In this document: one piece after another, positions 31,906 through 43,900 of the stretch
How the letters are laid out: each line of letters begins with the position of its first letter
Numbering within the stretch: the first letter of the stretch is position 1
From: Rutstroemia sp. NJR-2017a BVV2
Taxonomy: Eukaryota; Ascomycota; Leotiomycetes; Helotiales; Rutstroemiaceae
Length of the DNA stretch: 64,000 bases
NCBI GenBank assembly: GCA_002946415.1
Contig: NJPS01000004.1
Coordinates: 1,059,001 to 1,123,000, forward strand
Reading direction: 5' to 3'
Translations under genes and position numbers: made by a program
The notes under the pieces: generated by a model
Database searches by the model: none
Seen by the model: only the letters and a program-made list of their open reading frames with translations
What the model was told of the DNA's origin: nothing

Positions 31906-34900
31906 CGTGAGGTTCCTCAACTTTTCCTCGTTTGACAATCTGAAGTTTTTTTTTTTAAGTTTTGCATTTGAGGATCGGCGATAAGGATTACGATAAGAGT
32001 CACGTGCCGTGGTCGTTGTCGTCGTGAAAATTAGTTTCATCTCAGACAAACTTTTGTTCGTTTCCCCTCATTTTTGGCTTCTGCATACGAATCTATTCCA
32101 ACGATGAGCGTTCAGCAATGAAAGCATATATTTACGTAATTCAATGTGTTTCGATCGAGCGATTTATATTAACCGGTCAGCCTATCCCTTATACGGTATT
32201 TATGTACAGAATTAAGTTTCTATACCATACAAGAACTCTAAGTATGGCCATCTCTATTGAACTCTCTATCTCGCTCTTTCTCTCTTGCTGAAGAGCACTT
32301 CTCTCTCTACGACAGTTTTCTTCTTTATCATTCTCGTCGACGACTTGTAGCTTGATTCTATGCGTCTGAATGCTTGCTGCCGGCAGCAAGCATTTCAGAA
32401 TCACACCGATTACGGTGAAACACATGAATTCTTTATCATTTTCTATGAATATGATCTCAATTAAGTGATTGAGCTTTATCCTACTGGACCACGACAGATG
32501 CGTTTGTTTCTCCGTGTGCTCTTGTACGCCGTGATACCACGGGATCTATCGGACGTGGCGGTGTGACAAGAAACACAGGGCTGATTTGGACAGTCCTGTT
32601 GTTCGCGTGAGCAGTTGCCGTGTTTGTCTTTTCCAAAGTCCGCAAAGAGAACGTCAGGTCTAGACAACCTAGTTCTAGAATTTCAAATCATTGTTTTACT
32701 GCGAAGACCTACAGCCCACGAGCTGGGTCTCGGTAACTCAGTCTAGTAGGTATTCATTCCCATGATCCCGAGGAGGCGCAAAGCCTACTGCCGTGGGAAA
32801 TATACTTCTTTGTTTGCGGTAGACTCAAATGTTCTAAGCGCAATACATTTTGCGTTCCAGATCCTGATCAAAATCCTCTAGAGCTCTTGAAGATTACATC
32901 TGAGGCGGAGCCATCGCCCAGCTCGTTGAATGCGATAAAATGCCCTCGTCCCGAGGGTCTTCTCAAATTGGTCTTCATTCGAAAAATATCAAAATGACGA
33001 TGCATGTTAACCAAAAATTAATTAACTGTGGTACCGATTCGGGTGATTTTGACAGTTCATTCGATAGTAACACAACATCAGATAAAGAAGAGGGGAAGTG
33101 AGATGATAAGCTATGAGGGGTAGACAGCATAAGTGAAACCACTCTAGTATCTGGCCACACTTTCGAGCAAATGCCATCTGCAACAAGATTTTCTCGGGGT
33201 TATTCCCGATTTTTTCGACCAGGTTGAAACATGGAGCGTGAATTCGTGATATCTGGAACGTATCCGTCTAGCACTATCCTCCCCAAAAAGAAAAGTCCTA
33301 TTCGTCCGATAAGACATTACCAGACCTGGTAGCTCACCGAGACTTCACCACCTATCCTGGGATGTCAGATGCTTGAGAAGGGACCTACCATTGCAGATAG
33401 AATTGGTCTTCCTCATCCAGAACTATGCATACTGAGGTGCATGCATGTATGCTGTCCTTGCTTTGATCAGCTCATGCACATAGCAATTGTCGTGTGCTCG
33501 ATATGTTTTGCAATCGTGAAAAGCCTCAACCATTTGACAACGCGGTCCTCGGCTCCTTGAACATCTTCAGTATGGTCCAAGTCTGGATCACCATGTGGGC
33601 GTCTGCACTTCGAAGCCACTTTGTGATCGGTGTTCTTTACTTGTTTACCACGGTAAGAGTTGAAGTTGGGCGCAGAAAAGGTTCAACTAGAGACATCACT
33701 AAGACTTTTGCAACTGTAGTTGTTTGTTGGAAAGTCAAATAAGATAGCCAATATCCTGTGCAATGTGCAATGTGCAATGTGCAATCCTACCTGATATCCC
33801 ACCCACAGAGTACATACCCTTCTCGGTCTTGCTCGCATCTACCGTTGCATTGCGGTTTGCATACTCGTATTTCGTACCGAAGTCTTTCAAAGATCTTATT
33901 CATCCACTTTCATCCACTTTCATCCACAGCCTTACGTTATGATTTGCACTTTCCTCTCTCCATTGCCCACGCATACGACCTTTACAACTTTATAGCGAAG
34001 TTGCATCGCGGTATTCATCCGTGGCAAACAGAGCAGGCAAGGCGAAAGCAGGCGAATCCGGGTATAACCCACCGAATCCAGGCACACGGTAGTCACAGCG
34101 AAATAAGACCCTTGAAACCATGTCGTAGCTCGACTCCGAAAACCCATCCAACTTTTTGAGCCAACAGTAGGTATCTCTCCCGATCCAATCACAGTCTGTC
34201 AATTCAATCTTTTCCCTTCCCCTGTCCACACCCTTTCTTTTATTGCAGCTTTCCACATGGTAGCCGTCAAGGGTGCCTGACATATGGAAAAAACTCAAGA
34301 GAGACGCAGAGAGAAAAGAGAAAAGTCGCGGAAGGAACCACAAGAACCCCGCCGACATACTTTACAAAGGTAGTACATTAGCCGTTGGGAGACCCAGATC
34401 CAGATCAATTTGATTATCGAGCGACCTCCAGGCTCCACGGCATCTTCTGCATCTTCTGCATCTTCTGCCCTGCTTGCGATCGAGACGGATAACGGATCGC
34501 TGTGCGGTCAATTCAGCGCCTCCGCCATACGGTACTGTGACGATTCTGACGAACCAAAGTACCCAGTTCCAACCAAGTTCCAAGATAAATCCAATTACAT
34601 ACCTACATACCTACATACCTCGGTGCTCCCCATACTTCGCACACTTACACCGTACTCCGGACGAGATATATCTTCGCTATCGAGAAAGTTCAAAAAGCTC
34701 CAAGCCCCCAATCAAGCAGGACTGCCCTTGCTTTTTTCCAGCTCCAGTTTATTGCATGCATCTTGCCCATTGAATCTAGCACCGCCCTGAGCCAAAGTGG
34801 AAAACCTTCGTCGGCACTATTCACCTGTCCCATAAATCTTCTCCAGAGTCCGCACGCATTCCGTACTATTCATAACTTACAGTTACAAATTGCGCATCTC

Positions 34901-35120
34901 GGCACTGCACCAACAGCAATATCACTTGAAGGGTCTCCACAGGTCCCTACCTTCATACAGGTCGCTCACAGGTCGCCCGCGGCTACCCGCACGCGAACGC
35001 AAATAATCGCAACAAAGACGGATCCATTCCAGTCTTCGTCCCGTTGCGTCGCCGCTACAAATAGCACCAATTGCTTCAATATTCGCTGATCTTGGCCATA
35101 TTTTCTCGTGAGGATAAGGG
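31906..35120. other. Long gene-free region with short tandem repeats
   Basis: No frame in these 3.2 kb has family features. Small tandem repeats are present: TGCAATG x4 near 33758-33785, CATCCACTTT-type 11-mers near 33902-33928, TCTTCTGCA x3 near 34440-34468, and CATACCTA-type 8-mers near 34600-34622. The right part may be a long 5' leader of the SPX gene. A gene with unusual splicing cannot be excluded. Confidence 0.5.
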
Positions 35121-36701
35121 ATGAAGTACGGTCAACATTTTCGGGCGGAATCGGTGCCACAATGGGCGGCATGTGAGTGTGAAACATTTCGTCTGGGTTT
35201 GGTCGCGATGGAATATGACGCAGGTGCAAATGCAGATGCGAATGTACACTATGCTGACAAGAACGTCTATCGTTTTGTGTGATAGTCAACCTCGATTACG
35301 ATGAATTGAAACACTTGATTAAGAAAAATACCACGAGGAACCATGGCCAGGGAATTGCGATTCCCGGCCATACCGACACTGCCCTGAACGAGTTCGAATC
35401 GTCTTTCTACACTGAGTTAGCAAACCAACATGATCGCGTCGGGCTCTTCGTCAAGAGCAAAAGCGATGAGATCAGTCGCAGACTGCGTAAGTCGAGCATG
35501 CGACTGGGACATTCTGGAGTGCATTGGAGACTGATGGCGAAATAGGATTTTTTCAGACAATCGTTCCTAAATTACTAGAAAGATGTTCGAATAGCGACGG
35601 AAGGATAACGCAAAAGAGATTGAACAAATTCTCAAAGTACGATGCGCAAATTCAGAGGTAGGGAGCATTCGATGACTGCGTCTCTTGTTTGTACTGATGA
35701 TATGCAGCTGTGGAGATGAACTCTTGTTATTGGAACGATTTATCGAAGCTCAGCGTGTCGCGTTCTACAAGCTATTGAAAAAATATATGGTAAGGGGCGA
35801 TGTCACATCCACACAAGGAGCAGGGACTCACATTCGATAATTATAGAAATGGACTGGCTCTCGAGCGCTCACGGAAAGGTTCAACTCGGAAATTCTAGGA
35901 GATCCAAAGAGCTTTACGAGATTAGATCTCAGCAACCTTCACAGCCAGTACAACGACCTTATCACACTGCTTAGAGCTTCTACGCCAGCCAACAGTAAAC
36001 CTGCCTCGCCGCAGGGGAATTCTAGAAGATCAAGCGTTCAGCACCAGCAAGTCGCACAATCGTCTCAAAGATATTGGAATGAATATGATGATGGAAGCGA
36101 ACACGAAGAAGAACCATATTACATCTACTATGACCCCAATGCCGAATCGACGTTTCCTGGGGCCAAGGCAATGAAGAAAGCATACGAAGTTACGAAGGCA
36201 CAGATGGAAAAAGTGAAAGAGTGGATGACACCCCCAACGTCACCCGAGCGTGCCTCTTTGCTAGGAAGCAGCCATTCCAGGAGCAGTCCAAACGGAACTT
36301 TCACCGATAACGAAAACGAGCCATATGCATCATCAACGGATTTGCCTGGTGGCTACATTACACACTATGCTACATTCCCTAGTGTTTCTGATCAACGAGT
36401 TTCACTAATGCATGAACGAATCTGCTTCATACTAATGATTTCTTGCTATTTGCTATCAGCGGTGTTCTTGACATTATCGGCAACCTTCCTTGCCACCGGA
36501 CGACGCAAACTCAGACTTGAGGTCGACTTGGGAGCTCTCCTGGCCGCCATTTTGGGCATGTTCCTCGCTGTCGTTGGGCTTGGAGGCATGCTTCAAAGGA
36601 AGGATAGGCTTGGATGGATACATCAAGGGATTGTGCTCATGACCTTTATTCTTCTGTGTGGTGCGGGAATCATTTTGTTAGTGATGATCACTGGAAATTA
36701 A
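35121..36701 (+). CDS. SPX-domain membrane protein, 433 aa
   Basis: Five exons (35121-35172, 35286-35486, 35546-35657, 35708-35789, 35847-36701). The SPX domain opens MKYGQHFRAESVPQW, continues NLDYDELKHLIKK after intron 1, then FNEFESSFYTEL-type helices, and ends with the conserved FYKLLKKYMKWTG, the lysine-rich helix that binds inositol pyrophosphates in SPX proteins. Then comes a Ser-rich linker with EEEPYYIYYDPN, and finally three hydrophobic segments (ICFILMISCYLLSAVFL, LGALLAAILGMFLAVVGLGG, IVLMTFILLCGAGIILLVMI). This lacks the polyphosphate polymerase domain of Vtc2-4 and its membrane part does not resemble Vtc1. A phosphate-sensing role, perhaps at the vacuole, is inference. Confidence 0.88.
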
Positions 36702-37730
36702 GCCGACCGACCAAGTGGCTGAGTACGGTCAATTTTCTGTAGGATTTCAAATCCAGTGCGCTGTTATGTCTATACCCGGATACGGAGTTGGGATTATTCC
36801 AGGATGGCTTGGATTTACGTTCGTCGTTTAAGTGCCGAGAGGGATGTGCACAAGATGAAGATACCAATATCTGCTGAGGTGGAAATAGGCCACTACTACT
36901 TACAGGACTCAATAGTCCAGTTAAATGTGGCATATGTTCTTACCTCACATAGATATTTCTCTTGATTGGCACTCCCCGGGTCTTTTTCTTTTGTCTTTTT
37001 TCTTCCTTAATCTGCTTTTCCCAAAGCACGGCGTATTCAGTTTTATTTTTGGGGGCACCATGATATTAGACTACGGATGGACGGGATAGGTACTTTTATT
37101 GGGACCAGATTGTCGGATGGGAAAGTTATTGGTTGATGGCATGGTTACAAGAGTACACATATCATATAGAGGTTACGCACCCATGCATTACGTATTGTAC
37201 AAGATGGAATATGGGATTCGGGAGGAGTTTGGTGGGATGGAAGGGTTGGTTTTCGGGTATGGGATGGGCTTTGTTGCGGGATGGATGGGGGGAGGGATTG
37301 TTTATGGGTTTGGTGAAGGGGAGGGGGGAAAAGGGGGAATGGATGTATTTATTCTGACGAGGGGAGGGGGCGGGTTTGGTTGTGGTGGATGGGTGGTATA
37401 TGTGTTGTTGAATTCTATGTGTAAAAAGTTTAGGTACATGATATGATATACATAATCTTACATATGGTAATGATTGGGTCTAATAGATGATCTAACTAAC
37501 GCTGTATACTGGTGATGGTTATGTAACTTTTGATTGAGTATCCCGTTAATGATGCATATGAGACGAGATGCTATGTTCACGATTCGGATCGACACACTTA
37601 ACTTGCTGTGTAGATAGCACAGCTTCGAAACACAGAGGGTGATATCAACGATATGATTTATTTAGTTATTTATTGTCGATTTCAATGCCATTACTTCTAT
37701 GATCTTAACTATGAACCCTCACTCACTACT
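36702..37730. other. Convergent intergenic region, G-rich tract
   Basis: Between the SPX gene and the 3' end of AFG1. A G-rich stretch at about 37200-37400 gives open frames without protein-like content. No gene recognised. Confidence 0.5.
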
Positions 37731-39809
37731 CTACCTCCCCTCACCTTCCCCCCTCTTCCTCTCCCGCTCCTCCATCTCCTTCCCCTGTAACCCAGCCGGT
37801 CTATCCAGTTCCACCAACCCCCCCATCTTAACATCACTCTCCTTGGATTCCTCCCCCCTCCTCCCCCCCTCCCCCCTTCTCGCCTCCCTCTCCTTCGAAC
37901 TCCTCTCCCACCCCCTCCCCTCCACCGGCAGCGGTCTCCACCACTCCTCCGGCTCCCCCGCCCGCGCATGCCATCTCGCCCCACACATCTCCCACAGTCT
38001 GCTCGCTGCCCGCTTATACGCGAAGCGCTCATCCTCCCCCGTAAACGACGCCGTGTTCGCGAAATCGACTGTTCGTCCAATCTCGTTCCCTGCTCCGGGG
38101 ACGGGCCCGAAGTCTGAGTCTTCGTCGGGGTCGTAGCCGGTTTTGACGGGGGAGGAAGAGTCCGTATAGGTGGAGATATTGGGCCGGAAGGGCGACGTCT
38201 GGTCTTGGTAGATTTCGGAGAGGGTTTCGGGGTAGACGGCGTCTTGGCCGTCGTTAGATGGAGAGTCGGGGTTGGATGCTGAGGTGGGGGTAGAGGCTTG
38301 GATCTTGGTTTCCGGGAAGAAGAGATCGTCGGGGCCGACTTGGGCGCGGACGACGAGTTTGCAGCGGGCTTCGTAGAGGGCGTCGAGGAGGGTGATGAGG
38401 CGTCTGGCTTCGTTTTTCTGGAGGAGGGTAAGGACGGGGACACGGTCGAGGATGAAGGTGTGGAAGGTGGAGGCCATGGTTATGTAGTCTGCGGGGCCGA
38501 AGCTTCCGCCGCAGAGGTCTTCGAAGGACCAGTAAGTTACACCGGAGAGGTGGCGGGGGACGGGGACTTGGCGGCCGTAGACGAGGAGGGTGGTGGATTG
38601 CCATGGGATTGGATGAGGGGTGGATGAGAGGACGGATTGGATTACTGAGACCCAGGTTCCATCATTGTCGGATGTGAGAAGGTACTTTCTAGGTGTATTG
38701 GCTTTGACGTATTTTTCGATGGTGTTCGACGCGTCTCCGGTCCCGCTTTCTTGTAAAGTAACTTGGCTGGGAACAAACCCGCCAGGTGGTAGATATCCAA
38801 GGCCAGAAAATCCTTCGATCATTTCCTCTCTCATCATTTCCGCAATCTTAGCAGCCTCCTCGTCAACTTCCTCAACCTCCCTTCTTCTCCAATCTCTTCC
38901 ATTCTTTCCCATATCCCAGATTTCACAGCGGGCTTTCAGAACCCCAACGAATCCAGCAAATTCGTTTCCTTGGGAGAACATGTCCATCTTCTGCTTTTTA
39001 CCTAGCCCCAGCCAATTTTTCACAAGCCCTCCTCTTCCTGGAACGGCATAATCCATACCACTGGCTTTCTCCAATTCCTCTGGCATTCGATTCGAGCTTG
39101 CAATGAGCACCCCGCCCAACTGAAAGAATGGCGTAAGAAGATTGCTTAAAATCTTACTTGCCGCTCTATCTGGCAATTGAAACTCATCCAGGAAAAGTAT
39201 GGGTGATTTCTCTATCATATCTTTTGCTAGCCACAACATGGAATACTCATCTGATCCGATATCACCCAGACCAGAGCGAGACTGCCTCAGCTGCTCTAGA
39301 CGTGCAAACGTTTCTAGCATGAATGTGTTGAAGTGCCATCTTCGTTTCTTACGATTGGGTAGACTGTCTGCTAGCATGTCCAAGAGCATTGACTTTCCAG
39401 TTCCTACTTCCCCATGCAGCAATAGACCTTTGGGAGAATCCAGGTTCATAGCAGCTTCATGACTAGTGAGAACTCTTGTCATAGCAAGTGTATCTTGTCG
39501 TTCTTTTCGCTCGAAGAGATGCGCAAACAAGGGATTCCTCCGAAGAGGATGTCCAGGTACTGCTACCGTCCTCTCATCTTCCACTCCAGGATTACTGGCG
39601 ACGGCTCGACTAATCGCTTTAAGGCGCTCTCCATACTCAGTCTGAGGAGTATAGTCTTTGAGGCGTAAGTATAGCTTTTGAAGATGTAGTGCGATTCGAT
39701 GTTGGGATGGATCTGGGTCAATTGCTTTTGTAGCAAGTAATGCTCGATACAAAACCAGTGGATTGGTGATGGTGAGGCCAGTGGATATTGGAGCGGTGGT
39801 GGGTGGCAT
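37731..39809 (-). CDS. AFG1: AFG1/LACE1-family AAA ATPase, 692 aa
   Basis: A single exon from ATG 39809. N-terminal PLVLYRALLATKAIDPDPSQ and LHLQKLYLRLKDY are family blocks. Walker A is GLLLHGEVGTGKS (about 128-140), Walker B ILFLDEFQ (204-211), with the sensor block LGGVLIASSNRMPEEL at about 235. Two later blocks, YGRQVPVPRHLSGVTYWSFEDLC and DYITMASTFHTFILDRVPVL, match the AFG1 C-terminal half. Family members act at mitochondria in protein quality control (yeast Afg1, human LACE1/AFG1L). I see no clear presequence, which is unusual for a mitochondrial matrix protein. The C-terminal 100 residues are a low-complexity Glu/Arg/Gly tail. Divergent from Nup133. Confidence 0.93.
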   Translation of the reverse strand: MPPTTAPISTGLTITNPLVLYRALLATKAIDPDPSQHRIALHLQKLYLRLKDYTPQTEYGERLKAISRAVASNPGVEDERTVAVPGHPLRRNPLFAHLFERKERQDTLAMTRVLTSHEAAMNLDSPKGLLLHGEVGTGKSMLLDMLADSLPNRKKRRWHFNTFMLETFARLEQLRQSRSGLGDIGSDEYSMLWLAKDMIEKSPILFLDEFQLPDRAASKILSNLLTPFFQLGGVLIASSNRMPEELEKASGMDYAVPGRGGLVKNWLGLGKKQKMDMFSQGNEFAGFVGVLKARCEIWDMGKNGRDWRRREVEEVDEEAAKIAEMMREEMIEGFSGLGYLPPGGFVPSQVTLQESGTGDASNTIEKYVKANTPRKYLLTSDNDGTWVSVIQSVLSSTPHPIPWQSTTLLVYGRQVPVPRHLSGVTYWSFEDLCGGSFGPADYITMASTFHTFILDRVPVLTLLQKNEARRLITLLDALYEARCKLVVRAQVGPDDLFFPETKIQASTPTSASNPDSPSNDGQDAVYPETLSEIYQDQTSPFRPNISTYTDSSSPVKTGYDPDEDSDFGPVPGAGNEIGRTVDFANTASFTGEDERFAYKRAASRLWEMCGARWHARAGEPEEWWRPLPVEGRGWERSSKEREARRGEGGRRGEESKESDVKMGGLVELDRPAGLQGKEMEERERKRGEGEGR

Positions 39810-40995
39810 TTGGAAGTCTCATGGTTGTGTTATCACATGCAGTGGAATTAATTGTAGACGACGAGGTTGAAATGTAATCGTCATTGAACCTAAATTCTTA
39901 GATCTCCGCCTTGCTATCAGCCTTGTAGCCTTGCATATTTTCATATTGACAAGGCCGTGTGAGCTTCATCGCCAAAACTTAAGAGCAAATACAAATAGCA
40001 AGAGAACCCTCTTAGATTTGGCTGAAAAGAATATTAAATGCTTCAATTGCTACGGGATATTCACAGCCCCACGGAATATGTGGTTATCCACGAAGTTAAA
40101 GGATCTCAACCCTGACTGCGCATCGCATCTCAAGCTTTGCTGTGGAAAGTGTTGGCAGACCATGACGACAGAGCTTTTGCTGAAACCAATTTGCCGGAGT
40201 CTATGCCATCATTGTATGGCGGAACCTGAATGTTAGAAACACCAGAGAGTTAATTGTATGGGAAAGGATGGGTCAATGAGAGAGTACTGCTGCACTGTGC
40301 CTTTCCAAACCCGAATTTGGAGAGTAAACAATGATACTATCCAGCAGTACCGTTAAGGGAGATGTCAACGCCAAGAACTACTTGGTCGTCGTCGCAGAGG
40401 GGTAACAAGACGACAGTAGTCTACGTCATAGAGTAAAATTTCTGCCTTCTTGAAAAGCAAATGCTTTTCATTCTCGCGATAGGTCTGCTGTTGCTGTTGC
40501 AATTTGCGTTGAGGGCAGCGTGGGCTGTAAACAGCGCAGTAAACAATTCCGCGTCGCAGTATGGAAACTACCGTAGCCGTCCCGTAGGCTCAAATCTCGG
40601 GTTTCTGTGTTGACTTTCCAAACCGACTTGCAGCACGCGACGTGATCGCTGAATAGGAAGGACTCTGAAGAAATATCATTCCTGTACAACTACAAGACTT
40701 TGAGTAGAATTTATAGAGCGTAAAACGGAAACCTTATACAGCACCGAAAAGAGGAAGGTGAAGGAGAAAAGAACGAGGAAGAAATAAACAGCCTGAGGCG
40801 GCCGCCTTCGGCCCTGTCATTTTTCGCGAAACTTTTGGTTTGGCAGATCAAGCTCGAGAAACCAAAACAAGGTGACAAGTTGACCAAGCTGCTATAACGG
40901 CACCGACGCATACTCGGAGGATGCCAACGATTCTTCTTAATTCTTCATCAATCTAATCATTTCCTCGCGTCTCGATCTTCAAAACAACAGTCAAT
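39810..40995. other. Divergent promoter region between AFG1 and Nup133
   Basis: Contains short frames (39931-40236, 40468-40911) without domain features. No repeats or structured elements noticed. Confidence 0.5.
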
Positions 40996-43900
40996 ATGTT
41001 TTCGCCCGCATTGAATCCCGGTCCAGCTCCCCCTGTGCGCAACACCAGGAGGAGACAGCGACCTTCATCGAACGAAAATACTCTGGCGCAACCGAAGACG
41101 AAGCGCATGCGAAGTTCTTACGATGATACATCATTTGCTGCGCCGGAAGGCTCGCCTGAGATGGATGAGGTGAAAAGCAATCGAGTAGCTACACTTGCGA
41201 GGCGCGAAAGCCCGAAAGAGCTCGCAGGTTCAAAAAGAGAAATCGCGGTGCGAGGAAAGAAACCGAAAGCGGGGGATAGAGCGAGTAAAGGAGATGGTAG
41301 TGTTGTGCTTGTAAGCTATCTCTTATTTCTCAATGCCTTGTTTTTGATTAAAGGTGACTGACTTACACGGTTCGACAGACTACGAACGATACTTATACAG
41401 TCAGCAAGCTTCCTGCGCTTCCAGACCACATCCGCACAGATATCTCAGGTAGGCAATTTGGATGTTTGGGTGCTTCAAATGGGCTAATGATAATGGGACA
41501 GCTCGTCAGCACGGCGCGATATATTCGGACAATGGCTACGCACTCGCCCTTACTCATTCTCACGCATTCGTCTGGCAATACGCCATCAACATACCCTCCC
41601 CCGAGACATTCACTTTCGCGCTTCCCCAAACCTCGAAACATGCATCTGATCCCCTTCCACTTGGGTCTCTAGTATCGGCTTCAGCATCAACCAGCGAGCC
41701 TGGCCTTGTTGTAGTCTTTCCTAGTTCCGGAAAAATCACATATTGGGACACCATCTCAAGTGCGGCTACGCTTGATCTCATCAAGGTAAAGAGCAATGGT
41801 GTTAGCTCTTTGATACCTGGAATGATGGCTGGTGAAACGGTTTCGCAGATACTGAACGCGGAATCAGCTGGATTTGTACTTACTTTCAGCACAGGAAGAC
41901 TAGCATACCTGAGAGTTAGGGATGGACATGGAAGGCCAAACATATCTATCCAATTCCTGAGGGGATCGAGCGGACCTTTAGCTGGGGGGATATTTGGAAG
42001 CCTCCGAAATGTTCTGTCGAGTTCTGCGTGGCGTGGCGACATTGCAGCTGTTCGTGCTGGACCACAGGAACATGTTGGAGAAAGAAACGTGGTTGTCGCA
42101 ACAGGGAAAGGAAGGCTGCAACTCTGGAACCTTCAAAGAGACGGTCAAAACTATTTACGCTCGGAAGCTGAGGGACGCGAGTCGATAGTCATGGCTATCA
42201 AGAAAGCAGAGCCTTCTCTAGGAGATCTGCTGCTTGAAACCTTCGAAATCCTTGACTTGACTTTCACGCCGAAGTCAATGATCGATGACATTGACGCGCA
42301 AGGAGCGCATCTGCTGCTAATGACTTCTCTTACCAGCCGACGTTCTAGTTATTATACACTCGTCAACGTAGTACTGAACAAGGACCAGTTGCTGGTCGGA
42401 AATGTTCGTTTACTGAAATCTTACACCACTCCAGTTAATGTCCATGCAATCTCCAAACCACGCCTATATCTGCCGGAACCCGGACTAGTCGCATATGCCG
42501 TCTTCGACCGCGCTGTCGTTGTTTTATCAATGGCAAAACGACCCGAGTCACCAGAGCTGCAGCTACGATCGGAGACGCACATACTTCCGCCATCGTTCGA
42601 AGATGTAGTAGATTTTAGGGATGATCCGAACGTTGAAATCGTGGGCTCGGGAATGGAAGAACCACAAGGTCAACCACATGGAATCGAAGAAGCCAAAGCA
42701 CGCAAATACAAGGCAAAACATCCGGCAGCTGTCCTTCTCGTAAGAGGGGGTGGAGTACTTCGTGTGGCAGCCACGGATATCGATAAACTTACTTCTAGCA
42801 AGGCAGAGCAGGTGACTGCGAAAAGCAAGTTGGAGCAAGCGGTATTCTTTGGTACCATGGCCCAGAACCCTTTAAGTTTCACTGGAAGAGCCGAGTTACA
42901 GTTTCCTCCGGAAGAAGTCGGCGCAGCTGCTTTGGAACTAAGTATGGACATCCTCAAGTCGAAAACTCCCTATATTCCTTCTGTGCCTGCCTCGATTGAG
43001 CAAAATTTACGAAAGCGCTCAACTGCGCTTCATGATCTCGCCAGACACCTTAAAGTCACTGGTGTCGCGCTGGACCGTGTCACTCGCTGGAAATTACTAT
43101 GGGATGCAGAGAAGATGGCAGCAGCTACTATCATATGGAAGAATTATGACGCCAGAGTGCGCGAACAACCTGAAGGTAAAAAGCGTGGGTTGTTCACCGA
43201 CCTCGTCGAACACATTCATGAAGACTACAAATCGAATCCAGTAGCAGAAGAGGGCGAGCTTGATCGAGTGCGCCACTACTTTATCAATGACATCTATGAC
43301 TTGCAGCTTGCGATACCTTGGTCTTGGCAGATCATCAAATACTCGTATCAAGACGGTTCAAAGAATCATGCTACTGTCCTGGAGACTCTGAGTCAAGCCA
43401 ATGATGTGGCGATTGGAGCTTTAGGAGGAGCCTTCGATTTCCGAACCGCCAACATGGACCTTTATGGACTTGGAAATGAAGTTTTACGATATGGCATACT
43501 TGAAGACGGGTATGACGGATTACCTGAATTCTGGACATCGACCTACTACATCGCCGAGAGCACTCGGAAGCAAGCAGATCTCGCCGACATGCTACTTAGA
43601 GAGTTCTGGGATAAACCAGCTGGAGAGAATTATCCTGAACCCCATGTAGTTGAAAAGATAAGGCTTGAGAATCCTACCTTGATTGATATGGCCATCCGAA
43701 CGAATAACGAGAGAATACGGTGGGTATCGGCGCAGGATGATCCCCAGTTGCAATTGCAGGCTGGACAGCTTCAGGCCCTGCAGCTCAAATCTGAGGATAA
43801 ACAGATCCAGAGTCTTGCAGATACGCTGGACCTTCCAGACGAAGCGATGAATTTAGCTGAAAAGCATGGAATTCTGTCAACACTCGCCTCCGTGTTGATG

